Positions 54,220 to 64,000 of a DNA stretch of 64,000 nt are shown in pieces. The stretch is from assembly GCA_025766275.1 (NCBI GenBank), contig JAFKAC010000011.1, positions 434,001-498,000 of the forward strand, written 5' to 3'. Position numbers and translations under genes: made by a program. This DNA comes from Lactarius indigo. Lineage: Eukaryota; Basidiomycota; Agaricomycetes; Russulales; Russulaceae. Under the pieces are notes generated by a model, which worked only from the letters and a program-made list of their open reading frames with translations, did no database searches and was not told the origin of the DNA. The first letter of the stretch is position 1. Each line of letters starts with the position of its first letter.

Positions 54220-57200
54220 CTTCTCGCGAATCATATGCCAGATTTGGACTGCACTGGTACCCCGTGGATAGCGTGTTACGATTTCGTATACATAGCAAGG
54301 CGATACACGAGAAGAATCAGGAACGAATAACACTGTGTACACGTCGGAAATACATGAAGCCTCAAACTCCTCCTCCCTCGTGGTTGGACATCGGGTATAC
54401 ATCATCAGCATCTGGCGCACGTGGAGAGGGGCGTTCCCGACGTGATAAAAAGACGAAAAGGTTGTAGCACCTAGTGCGACCATGACTAAACGCATGCGTG
54501 ATGGACGGTAGCAGGCTGCTGGACCACGCCTCCCTGCCATCACTGGACTCCCAGGCCCATCGGATGCAAGATACAACGAGGGCAGCCAACATGGCCGAGG
54601 CCACCGCAACGATGACCCGTGTTGGGGTGTTCGACTGATAGAAACTAAAGAGCAGCAGCGCAATAAAAAACATGACCATCCTGTTGTCCAGGGTCGGAGA
54701 AGAGGGTATAAGAAATGTAAATGAGCTCAAAGAAGGATCCGGGAAGACGGGAGATGACCTACGCCCACATCAGCAATGCCCATGGGAGACTGAAGATAAT
54801 GGCCATCGGTTCTAGACCGAATATTCGATGAGTACTACTGTAAAGGTAGGTAGACTGCCGCAACAAGATTAGCTGGGCACAAAGACCTAAGCAACTTAGT
54901 CCACTCACCGCGCCTGCAGGGTCTTCCTTTTGTTTGGAACGATTATGACGGACTAAGAACAGGCCGATCACGATGCTTCCTACGCTCGCCAAAATCGATA
55001 TGGAACTAGCGATCTGCGAGGGAGACAGATAAATATCGAACGTGCTTGCACTCGTCATCCCGCTGCTGTTAATATTGGAAATGACCACGCCAGTGATGGC
55101 AAGGAACCCGACATTTGCTGTAAGCATCACGGTTGACTGAAATATCAATCATGTGAGGATTGAGAATTCTAGTCCGGATGTAACACTATGACATACCCAG
55201 AGAATCAGCTCTTCCCACTCTCCTACTAATTTGGTCATGAAGCCTTTCCAGACCGTCTCAATGATGATTTCATCCGTCCACAGTTTTTGAATATCCTGTA
55301 GATGAACCTCCGGCGCCAAGAAAAGTACCGGGGAAAGTAACGTGATAAGTAGCGACCTTTCTTGTTTTCCCCCGGAGTAGACCGTCTGGTTCCTGATCAA
55401 TCGGGCGTGCTGCTGTCCATGGATATATAGGAACCTCCAGTGAGCTGAACACGTGCATTTGTCAGTGAACGACGGATGTCTGTGGTATTCTGGATTTACC
55501 GAAAAAGGAAAGGAGTCGGGCTTGGTAAACACATCCCATAAGTAACATAAGACCAAGTCAAACCTATTCTGTGACTCACTGACACCAGCAGTGTGGTACA
55601 CCGCACCAGCATCGAACTCAGACTCTGTGCTACAAAGTCAGTAGCATTCATCATCTCGTAGCGCTTCGGCGTACCCTTGGCTTTTCGTACAAGCTTGATC
55701 ATCTTCTGCATGGTATCATCATCGTATGGTAGAGTCGAAGTCTTTGAGGTCATGACATCTGTAATACCAACCGTTGAGTTTCATTATTATCGTGAAGGCA
55801 CGGCCAAAGGCAGGTAGTTACCCATACACCCATGCGACAAGATCCCTACGAGTTCATCGTAAACCGCGGGTTGAAGACAGCGACCATTTAAAACGACTGG
55901 AAAGAGAGACCAATGGGTCCTAAAAATAAAACATCAATGTAAAAGTTTAAGATCTAGCTCAAAATAGCCGACGCACCAATAAAGAGCCTCTAATCGATGC
56001 TCTGCACATGTGCACCAGATCAGTGAGAACGGACACGAAATTGAACATGAAGACGAAATCCGTGACGCACCGACGTGGGCGGGTGAGGTGACACAGAAAA
56101 CCTCAGATATCATGTGGTTCGCGTCGTACGCGTCGAGCCAGAATAAGCACCGGGTTTCGTGGCAGGCATAGTAATAAGACCACTGCATCCGCCCATCTTC
56201 TGTGGGCATAATGTCAAGTACTAGGTCATAGTTGTTTGATGGGATTGTTAATCCTTCGTGGCGTATGATCCGTTGTAGGTAGTCATAGAACTCTTCCATC
56301 TCCTCCTTCAACTCGAAGTTATGCATATCTGTGTCAGTGAACAACCTCTTCGATCGTGGGTCGGTCATAAGTGAGAACTTATAAGTATAATAATACACGC
56401 ACCCTGGCTTCGTCAAAGAAGTAAAGGGCCCCATCTGGGTGGGTGGCCGGTATCCAAGGAGTACAGTCTACCTCGTGTGAGCCTTGCCCAGGATCAATCT
56501 GCTTTGAGACACTGAGGAGATCTCCATTAGACACTGATGATTATTCTGATTTAAGTCGCACACATACTGAGGGAACGTCGTTGTCAAGGGTTGAATTTCG
56601 TAAAATCTCCTCTCGCGGGGTCTGCGAAAAGACGTGAGTGATTGATGGAGTATTATTATTATTATTATTGACTTGCACTGTGACAGTCTTTGTGTATCGT
56701 GGAATTTGTTCGGAGACTATCAACTGCAAAAAACGACCATCAGGCAGGTCGAAGTGGGATATCGAAGAAGTGGCCGTAGGAGTGAGTTGGGGTGATTCAT
56801 CAGGTAACTCTGGGGGGACGGAAGTGGGAGATGAATGAACAGTGGGAGAGCCTGCGGAGTACGGCTCATCCGAGTCCGGCAGCGGTGAGTGGTTGCGAGG
56901 AAGCGATTCTGTTGACGGGCTTTCGATTCTCACAACTACACTCGCTGAAGACTGTCCTTTGTGATGACTGTGGACACCTGTTGGGCTTAGCGACGCATGG
57001 GAAGAGGGGGAAACTTCGAGATGGTCTGTCGATGGACCAGATCCAAATTGCCGATGAGCCGCTTTGAGATTTCGTTTCGGCTGGCCAAGCGGTGTGTGTG
57101 AGGATTCCTGGGAATGTGATTGGATGATAGCGAGCCTATCACTGGCGCGGCTTTGGGTGCTGTGAATGCTGAAGCTAGCACAGCTACGATTGGAGTATAT

Positions 57201-57640
57201 CACCGCATCAAGAACCGATGTCGGGTATGCCTGGCGGTGATCGTTCTGAGGTTTGGCGGTGAGGTTGGCAGGTGCGGGATGAGTGTCGGATGAGCCCGCT
57301 AGTTGAGTGGCAACGATTCCGCTCGGGTGGCGGGCCGACGCTGGAATGTCACTGCAAGCCACCGCAACCACATCTAAACGAGCCCCGGTGTCAGGAAATG
57401 AACATTCAGCCCGCTCGACTCTCCGAAATGCACCCTTCCCATCGTCCCCCGGGCGCCAAATACCCAACTTGCGAGCGAGGTAAGCTAAAAACGGGGCCCA
57501 GGATTTGAAGCAACGATTAAATCCCCTTGTAAAGTGTAGCTTGCATAGAAATTTGAGGAAAACTTGGAGTACAGAGGCCATGCGGAGTGTGCAGAACTCA
57601 TAAGGTCAAGGAGAAAAGGCCACGGCGGTGTCTTCGACAT
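54220..57640. repeat. segmental duplication, copy B
   Basis: Direct-orientation partner of 44880-48240, offset about 9.4 kb. Similarity covers the whole gene and its 3' flank and fades about 60 bases above the start codon. Confidence 0.8.
54362..57581 (-). CDS. WW-domain-like multi-pass membrane protein, copy B
   Basis: This paralogue of copy A has the same exon order. The start at 57581 gives SVLQVFLKFLCKLHFTRGF. The Ser/Pro/His linker and the block DGRFLQLIVSEQIPRYTKTV follow; next to the latter a short asparagine run (NNNNNT) is longer than in copy A. The WW-like half-motif and RLFTDTDMHNFELKEEMEEF, the aromatic block YYYACHETRCLFWLDAYDAN, and the C-terminal membrane segments (NVGFLAITGVVISNINS, SILASVGSIVIGLFLV, LEPMAIIFSLPWALLMWA, MFFIALLLFSFY) are all retained, and no stop interrupts the exons. 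Retention of an open frame in both copies suggests both are, or recently were, functional. Confidence 0.72.
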
Positions 57641-58229
57641 AACTCAAGTGCCTCGTGCCCACATACAGTTCAGTGCACTGCAATACAATACACAGCCCTC
57701 TTGGCGTGCTTACCACACGTCCGAACATCCCTCCGCCCCGTGTTGGAAACTTCAATTTTATTGTTTTCTTGTCCAATCACATCCAAATTATTCCACAAAG
57801 ACACCGTATCCTTCCCTTTGGGCTTTGTGGCCTACACTAGTGCACTAGATAGAGCTGTTTGGTAACCTAGATGCTATCTCCTAATAAATTATTTATTCAA
57901 ACAAGAGACTTGGTTTATGCTCACTTACCAACCTCTTGAGTATTCTCGACACTTCCACCGGCATCGAGTTCCAGAGAGGTATAGATGAGGTGCATTGTGC
58001 ATCGAGGTGTAATTAGTTAGACTACAATTGGATCCGAGCCACTCGTAATGTCGTTGAGAGCCCGGAAACCACGTCTGTCAAGCCAAGGGATCGGTTGAGG
58101 AAGCCAAGCGGGGAAATCAGTCATTACACGACGATATGATGTCCACCACAACCCGTACATTGGCGGTCAAGCTCAAGGATGAACAACCCAAGTAGAAGAG
58201 AAGGAGAGACGCACAAGCGCCGCGGTGAA
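57641..58229. other. intergenic
   Basis: No supported gene between the WW-domain copy B promoter and the sedolisin remnant. The segment 57850-58000 is AT-rich. Confidence 0.4.
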
Positions 58230-59290
58230 CTATCAGGTTGCCGTTGTCGATGCTAAGGAATCTGATTGTCCATTCCGCGCGGCGATGTCGGGGATGCCGC
58301 GGCCAGAAGCGCTGCATCAAGTAAGTTACAAGGTACGAATGGGTTGGGTCAGGTCAGGTCACAAAAGCGAAAGCATTTGTAAAGGCCTTGATACCCATTG
58401 CCAAGGTTCTCGAGGAAGGTGAACACGGACTGCTCCTGGTAGCCCGTGCGAAGAAAATGGTCCAAGAAGCCGCCGGCGGAGAGACTCGCTGCGATCTCCG
58501 GCTCGTAGCCCGTCGTTCCGTCGACGGTGGTGACCCAGGGACCTACCAAAGCATGGCAATATGGTGAGTGCCATAGACCCACACTTCTGATCCGAGAGAA
58601 AAAGGCGCCATGCTTCAGGTTGGGAAATTTGGGCCTGAGCCACCATTGACCTCTACGACGGTGAAGACCGCGTTGCAGACATCGGGGAGGTATGTACGCA
58701 CTAACTCCGCTAAGTCCGCCGGGCTCGCATAACCCCTAAATATTCCGTAACCCCGAGGGAGACAAAGGACGCCGCTGGCACGACACTTAGCATGCCCGTG
58801 CAGCGCGGACCGTGACAATGGTCTCACTCCCCTCGACGTGCCTGTAGAGCTGGCATGACGGAGAGTGTTGGCTTGGGTCACATACAAGCTCTCTAGCATC
58901 AGTGAGTCGCCGGCGTGTGCCATGGAGATGAACGAAGAAGGTACACCGGCGTGTTCAAGTCAAGAATTAACGAGCTCCAGCGTCTCTGGGTTTGGAGCAA
59001 CCCGCCCCCTGGGAAGGCTTGCACCGTATTCGCACCAGAGTAGTGGAACGTGTGAGTACGTGCATGAGCGAAGGAATGATGGAGGATGTGCTTTGGATGC
59101 CTGGGGCTGTTGACCTCTTACTGAGGTTCGTAGAGCACGTTGGTCAAGGCTTTCGCACTGTGGGGCTTAAGCGCAATGTAAAAGTCAATTGCGGTGCCGG
59201 AAGGCGGGCGGCCAAGGCCCTCTCAGTTCTTCAGGATGGCGTTCCAAGAGTATTTCGTGTGAATGTCGTCCCACCGTGGTGAGAGGGCTT
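58230..59290 (-). pseudogene. sedolisin (tripeptidyl-peptidase family S53) remnant
   Basis: Sedolisins are secreted acid serine peptidases with a Ser-Glu-Asp triad. From the right, the minus strand shows a decayed propeptide (SPRWDDIHTKYSWNAI, IDFYIALKPHSAKALTNVLY, PNPETLELVNS) with in-frame stops. A middle piece follows (AGDSLMLESLYVTQANTL, then YASPADLAELVRTYLPDVCN and TVVEVNGG), then VTTVDGTTGYEPEIAASLSA and GGFLDHFLRTGYQ, then RGIPDIAAR. The segment normally holding the catalytic Glu and Asp, between VVEVNGG and VTTVDG, is missing. The Ser motif (SGTS) is not recognisable after RGIPDIAAR. Stops, shifts and an internal deletion make it a pseudogene. Confidence 0.72.
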
Positions 59291-60020
59291 CGCAAGGCTG
59301 CAAGAGGGACAGCGGCAAGGACAGAGTACAGAGATACGATGGTAGCGCATAATTACGGGTAGTCACAGAGATGGTGTTTATGATACAGCGAGTCTGTGAA
59401 GAAGGCCCGAGGTTCAGAGCAAGGACTAGAACAGTGTGAGGGCCATTATGGTGCACTTTCCGTATTGGAACCGAATTCGAAGAAAGAGGTAGAAGTGATG
59501 ACCGCGGGCAGCTTTGAATTTTGATGCTGAAATGAATAGGACACGACCACTGATTGAGACAGAATTGGAATATCCAACCAAATTCATTACTACACAGACC
59601 ATAGGTAAGACGATAGGACAGATTTCGTGCACTTATCAGGTAGGATCTTGATACACCCCTACCGAGATAGTACGGATCCAGCGGGTAGTAGGACGTTTTC
59701 AAAATAGAGCCGCGACTTGCGCGTTCGTCGTTGTGGGGAAGGGGAGTCACGTGAACTCCGAACTCGCCCAGCGAGCTTATCGGGGTCATAGGATTTTGCA
59801 AATTCTTAGCCCGTTTCCATGGTGGCACGCTGTAGATGGACAAGCAAAAAGGTGTGACAAAATAGACACTAGTAGTATACGAGATCCTAAGGCTATACGA
59901 CAGACAATACTTAACAAAGAGCGAGGAAATGTACGAAAGGGGGAGAATCAGCCACAGATGGAAAAGCACATAGTAGTATCCACTGCAGTAGTAAGATGAG
60001 TGGCGCGTCCATCGCCACTC
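59291..60020. other. intergenic between sedolisin remnant and RSC8
   Basis: A 248-codon minus-strand frame crosses 59223-59969, but its left end overlaps the sedolisin remnant and the rest looks like upstream sequence (high Ser/Tyr/Leu, no motif). Not called. Confidence 0.4.
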
Positions 60021-62212
60021 TTAAGATAGTGTGGCGATGTTCCCTCCGCTCAGGGGGCCCCCTTCGCCTTCTACGGTAGTATTACCTTGCAACTCGGTTG
60101 CGCGCAATCCCTGGCCGGTAGTTCCCAACCCAGTTTGCGCGATCGCTGCCGCCACGGCACCCGTGGTACTAGTACCGTTCGAGTGCTTGGCGAGCTCGGT
60201 GCGCACGCCTTCAAGGGCGCGCTTCAAGCCAATACGTTCATTGACCAATGATACTCTCGCGGCCTCGAGCGTCCGCCGCTCCTCTTCTAGTAGATCCTCC
60301 AATTCCTCGAACTGCGACATCTTCAGCTCCAATTTTGTCAGCGTCAACTTGATCACCGCCGCGAGCGTTGAACGGATCTGTGTCTCCTCGGCATCGGCAA
60401 GGGAAGAGGCTGCCTTGGCAGACGAGCTCAGGGCCAACTTCGCTGCACGTACAGCCTTTGAGTGTGGTATGCCAGGTGCAGGTTTCGTAGGTGGACCATC
60501 GACAGACATCTCATCGGCCGCGGAGACAGAGGTAGTGTTGGAGGCATCAACGGGGGCAGATGACTTCTCAGCAGTATCCTCGTCCATGCTGTCTTTTGCG
60601 GCGTTTTCTTTATTTTCTGACTCTGATTGCTCTTTGGAGCCGTCTAGTACAGGCTTGGTGTCTTCGTTGTCGGTGGTGAGGTCATGTAACGCCGTCTTTG
60701 CCGCTTCGGCAGCAACTCCCGGGCCCACGACACCAGCAAGGAACGCGACGACGCTCATGACGGGGTTGTCTGCTTGCTCAAAAGGTACCCGCGCATATCG
60801 TAACGCGCCCATCTCGCCTTCGCATGAGAGGTACGGGTCTTCGATCGGTAGCTCAAGGAACTTGCGTATGCATTGTTGTGCCGAGCGTGTGCCGACGTGT
60901 GCCTCGATGGCGAACCAGTCGTCGTCGTACATCTCCACCGCTTCGAGCAGAAGCAAGACCTCTTGATCCGTCCACGCATCCCCGTTGCCTGCGCCATGCG
61001 AATTTCCACCGCTGCTTACGTTTGAGAGTTTGACGAAGTCGCCACTGAACATAGTCGATGGGAAACGGCCGTCCAGGTAACACGGCTGGCAGAGCTCAAA
61101 ATCTTTCACCTTGAGGGAGTGATACCGCACGGCTGTGCAGTCAGAGCCGCAGGTATCGCATTTGTAGGTCACTGTCGCAATACTTCGTCCCGTGGAGCCA
61201 TTTACAGCACCTGAAGCTGCACCGTTCGCTAGTGTGCTCGCCTCTGTCTCTGTAACCTGTCGGGATGCTTTTGAAGTAGTTTGGTAGATGTTGGAACGGA
61301 GCTCGAGCGAGGCGGGAGTAGCAGACGGTTGAGACTTGACGCCGTTGATAGCTGTATTAGGGTGCTGCGATGGGCGAGTACCAGGATGGAGGGATTGGAG
61401 ACCGCGGGGAGTGTCGAGAATGACCCGGAAGTGACCTGTAAATGGCGGAGCAAGAGCGGCGGGACGCGCTTCCGGGTCAATCTATATGAAGCCATGTTAT
61501 ATCAGGCTTTCGGTGAATGTCAGTAAAGATTCATACGCACCTGGTAGTTGATTAGACCCCATTGTTCCAGAAATGCGTGCACACGCATGATAGCGCATAC
61601 GTCGCCAGCGAGATTGCGTCTGCACGCGGTGACAGTGAGATACTCGGTTGGCCTGAGACGATAGGTGTTGATCATAAAGTCCCGATAATCCTTGTAAATA
61701 GAGGGAGTTTTTGATCTGTTTCGCGAGTTGAAGAACTCTGGGAGTGCGCGTCGCTCGACAGGATGGATCTTGGACATGTCGAACCACGCGGAGTAGGAAG
61801 GTATGATGACCTCGTGCGTCTGTGCGGCGAGGTATTTGCGGGCTTGGTCTTCAACGCGCTGTCTGTTAGCCTCGAGTTGCGCGGGGTCCTCTTCGTCGTT
61901 CTCTTCACCAGACTCTGCCTCTTCTTCACCTCCCTCTGCCATTTCCACGTCTGCGGTTTCCTCCTCGCCCTCGCCCTCTTTCTTCAACACCTTGACTTTC
62001 CCACCAGTTTCTGGACCAGGTACTGCTGGTGGGTCGTTTGGGAGGTTTCCAAGTTCGCCACCTTGGATAGGATCCAGTTCGGCGCGTTTTCCTGGGGCGT
62101 TGTCCGGGTCGACGGGTGTTGCACCTTGATTCTGTGGTGGAACATTGAGTTTTATGCGTTTTGTGTCGGATGAAGACGGAGATGGAGATGCGGTGCGCTT
62201 TGGTGAGTCCAT
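60021..62212 (-). CDS. RSC8: SWI/SNF-RSC core subunit Rsc8/Swi3 (SWIRM-ZZ-SANT)
   Basis: This is the scaffold subunit of SWI/SNF-type chromatin remodellers (SMARCC in animals). After an acidic, Pro-rich N-terminus comes the SWIRM domain ([73 protein letters not shown]). One intron of about 59 bases follows (61482-61541). A linker leads to a ZZ zinc finger ([25 protein letters not shown]) and a SANT domain ([20 protein letters not shown] followed by [10 protein letters not shown]). The C-terminal coiled coil is [38 protein letters not shown]. The start at 62212 is [14 protein letters not shown]. About 710 residues; the frame is clean. It shares a 136-bp promoter with the divergent PPR-like gene. 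Confidence 0.93.
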
Positions 62213-62348
62213 AACCAATTCGCGTCAAAGTGACGAGTCGAGCGTTCACCTTAACCTTTGCGCTTTCGGGTCCGCCCTCCTCAACAAATCACGATTTTCT
62301 CACGCTCACCACGTGCCAATCCCTGCCACTCGCACTCACTTCTGGTTC
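62213..62348. promoter_or_regulatory. 136-bp divergent promoter, RSC8 / PPR-like gene
   Basis: The two start codons face away from each other across 136 bases. The segment is CT-rich on the plus strand near the PPR start. Shared control is inferred from spacing. Confidence 0.55.
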
Positions 62349-64000
62349 ATGACCTCGGCCATCTTGGCCCTCCCAAACGGACTCGCTCGTCTTCCCAATC
62401 ATCTCAGGTCTCTTTTATGGACTCCTTCTCTCAAGGCATTCAGCACTTCCTTAACAATCGACAGGGAAGAAACTCCAGCAATGAAGGCTTTACGCGACAT
62501 ACCCTACCCATCTAATTCCCCAGACCCTTCCATTTTCGAGTCTTGGTCAGACGAATACAGTGGTGATTCTTTACCTCGCGCAACACAGTCTCTAAAGAAG
62601 CCGACCCCGCCCTGGATTACAAGTCGACACCATCATCCGAGTGTGGTACTCGAGAAACTATTGTGGGATGGAAAGTATGATGAAGCAGAAGACGTGCGCG
62701 AAGAGCTAGTAAGAATGGGTGTGCCTATACGCCTCAATGTTGTTTACCATCGTCTTGCCTGGCACATCCTGTGCCAACGCCCTTGGCCCCCAAATCGTCC
62801 GGAGCAGTTCGCAAATTGGCTCTCTCTCCTTCCGAACCTTGCCGAAAACAAAAAGTCGACCCATTTCAACCAGCTCAAGGCGGCGCTACTTTTTAATTCG
62901 AGTACCTTGGATCTCGAGAGCGTTGTTCGTTTTGGCGTCATCCTTTCTTCGAAGGGATACATCCGAAGTGTGGGAGCTACTGTCGTTTCTTGTTTGACCC
63001 GTTATGCCGATCCAGAGACCAGCTCCCGCATCTTAGACGAGATGATGGCCGCCGACGATAACTACAAGCGGAACAAGCTTGGTCTGACGAACAAGGCGAG
63101 AACTCGTTTTAAAGATACCTCGAAGCGGCTGTGGAGCATTGTCGTTCGGACTCATTGCACCCTTGATCGATCAAAAGTCGCGTTTCAAGTGGCCAAGAGA
63201 GTGCACGAACGTGGCATTTATCTCACACAATACACCTATCAGTACCTTTTAGGAAAGCTGGAAGCCGACGGCTTAGACGAGTTAGCATCGGATATTCGGA
63301 CTCTCCCCGGTTGTGAATCTCTCGGTGTTGCGAAAAGCCGATTCGTCATCAGGGACACCCCCACCCCCACTCCTGAACCGATACCCACTATCTCTCCTGA
63401 TCGAAGTTTTGTTGCTAACGAGGCTTCTGCCTTGGCCATCCTGAAGCAAAGTTCGGTTTTGGGATTACCGACCTACGCAACTAACATTGTACCCTATTTC
63501 GATATATACAAAATCGGCGTTCGGGGTGGCCCAGCGGTGATCAAGCTTCGCTCGCACGCGTACCAGCTTTCGTTCACCGCGCTGTCGGCGGTCCTCCTCG
63601 CAGAGCTTTTGCACCATCATCGGCGCGGCCAGTTTACGCACGTTCTCTGGGTTTTTGAGAAGTTTTTTCATGTCGTTGGTGTCCCCGCGGCAGAAGTCAC
63701 ACGACGCCTGTGGAAGCGCGACCACTATCCTCCGCACAAGCGCCTCCACCACTGGGCCCTCCCGCCTCGCATCACCAAAACGACCTTCAATCTTCCGTCC
63801 AGGCTGTGGCCGACGGCTTATCACACCGCCCTCGTCTGGACAGCGCTCGTGCAGCTCTGCGATACCGAGGAGGATGTCTTTGCTCTCTATGACCAACTTC
63901 TCCAGCGCAGCGCGGGACAATATCCTCGCCAGCAAGGCCTCTCGATCCACAACTACCACCCTCATAGCGGCGGTGGCGTCGATTTCTCATACGCCGACAA
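62349..64000 (+). CDS. PPR-like mitochondrial protein, incomplete at right edge
   Basis: From the ATG at 62349 one frame stays open for 550 codons to the window edge, without any intron, so the end lies outside. The N-terminus (TSAILALPNGLARLPNHLRS, then LLWTPSLKAFSTSLT) is rich in Leu, Arg and Ser and lacks acidic residues, as in mitochondrial targeting peptides. A second in-frame ATG is at 62481. Pentatricopeptide-like helical pairs appear (KLLWDGKYDEAEDVREELVR followed by MGV, VAKRVHERGIYLTQYTYQYL). PPR proteins bind organelle RNA; the exact target is unknown. This frame is easily missed because it has no stop within the window; shorter frames overlapping it are shadows. Confidence 0.72.
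   Translation, partial: MTSAILALPNGLARLPNHLRSLLWTPSLKAFSTSLTIDREETPAMKALRDIPYPSNSPDPSIFESWSDEYSGDSLPRATQSLKKPTPPWITSRHHHPSVVLEKLLWDGKYDEAEDVREELVRMGVPIRLNVVYHRLAWHILCQRPWPPNRPEQFANWLSLLPNLAENKKSTHFNQLKAALLFNSSTLDLESVVRFGVILSSKGYIRSVGATVVSCLTRYADPETSSRILDEMMAADDNYKRNKLGLTNKARTRFKDTSKRLWSIVVRTHCTLDRSKVAFQVAKRVHERGIYLTQYTYQYLLGKLEADGLDELASDIRTLPGCESLGVAKSRFVIRDTPTPTPEPIPTISPDRSFVANEASALAILKQSSVLGLPTYATNIVPYFDIYKIGVRGGPAVIKLRSHAYQLSFTALSAVLLAELLHHHRRGQFTHVLWVFEKFFHVVGVPAAEVTRRLWKRDHYPPHKRLHHWALPPRITKTTFNLPSRLWPTAYHTALVWTALVQLCDTEEDVFALYDQLLQRSAGQYPRQQGLSIHNYHPHSGGGVDFSYAD

Noticed and set aside
59223..59969. 248-codon minus-strand frame near the sedolisin remnant
   Set aside because: Its last residues belong to the decayed sedolisin propeptide and the rest resembles upstream non-coding sequence with no domain or good start context.
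60031..60966. 311-codon plus-strand frame opposite RSC8
   Set aside because: RSC8 SANT and coiled-coil text on the minus strand explains the region; the plus frame is Ser/Ala-rich without motifs.

Overview
The window is nuclear DNA of a filamentous basidiomycete, most likely an Agaricomycete. Genes are densely packed and split by many 45-60 bp introns. Several families are typical of mushroom-forming fungi: Plavaka-type transposase, DUF6532, DUF6535, F-box/LRR proteins and WW-domain membrane proteins. The species cannot be named from the sequence alone.

Layout. 0-9.4 kb is a plus-strand housekeeping block: the C-terminal end of MSH6, an Rrm4-like endosomal mRNA transporter (three RRMs, three MLLE-like domains), a Mad3/BubR1 spindle-checkpoint protein with two KEN boxes, and the actin-interacting WD40 protein AIP1. 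10-19.8 kb holds a minus-strand C2H2 factor, a small plus-strand membrane protein, a gene-poor GC-rich stretch, a minus-strand Dal5-like MFS permease, and ERG6. 20.2-21.7 kb has a shortened DUF6535 protein and an unrecognised gene.

22.4-35.7 kb is a nested transposon complex. Its outer shell is a DNA transposon with 35-bp terminal inverted repeats. The shell carries two divergently oriented genes, a Plavaka-type transposase and a DUF6532 gene. A 743-bp solo LTR (target duplication CATAT) sits inside an exon of the transposase. A complete 6.3-kb Ty1/copia element (597-bp LTRs that look identical, target duplication TGTTC, intact 1440-codon polyprotein) sits inside an exon of the DUF6532 gene. 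In both cases, taking out the insert plus one copy of the duplication leaves an open frame.

37.3-44.4 kb is a minus-strand housekeeping block: RAD52, a disordered protein, an NTF2-RRM (G3BP/Bre5-like) protein, and a TEY-type MAP kinase of the Fus3/Kss1 class. 45-57.6 kb contains a direct duplication of a WW-domain, multi-pass membrane protein gene. The two copies flank a metacaspase gene and an F-box/zinc-finger gene. 58.2-59.3 kb is a sedolisin peptidase pseudogene. 60-64 kb has a divergent pair: an RSC8/SWI3-type chromatin-remodelling subunit and a mitochondrial PPR-like protein whose reading frame runs off the window edge.

A second theme is sequence quality. rrm4, mad3, AIP1, the C2H2 gene and the MFS gene (1.6-16.9 kb) carry many single-base frame slips, mostly insertions beside short base runs. 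The coding genes examined further right are essentially clean. Assembly error is the likelier explanation than loss of several essential single-copy genes.
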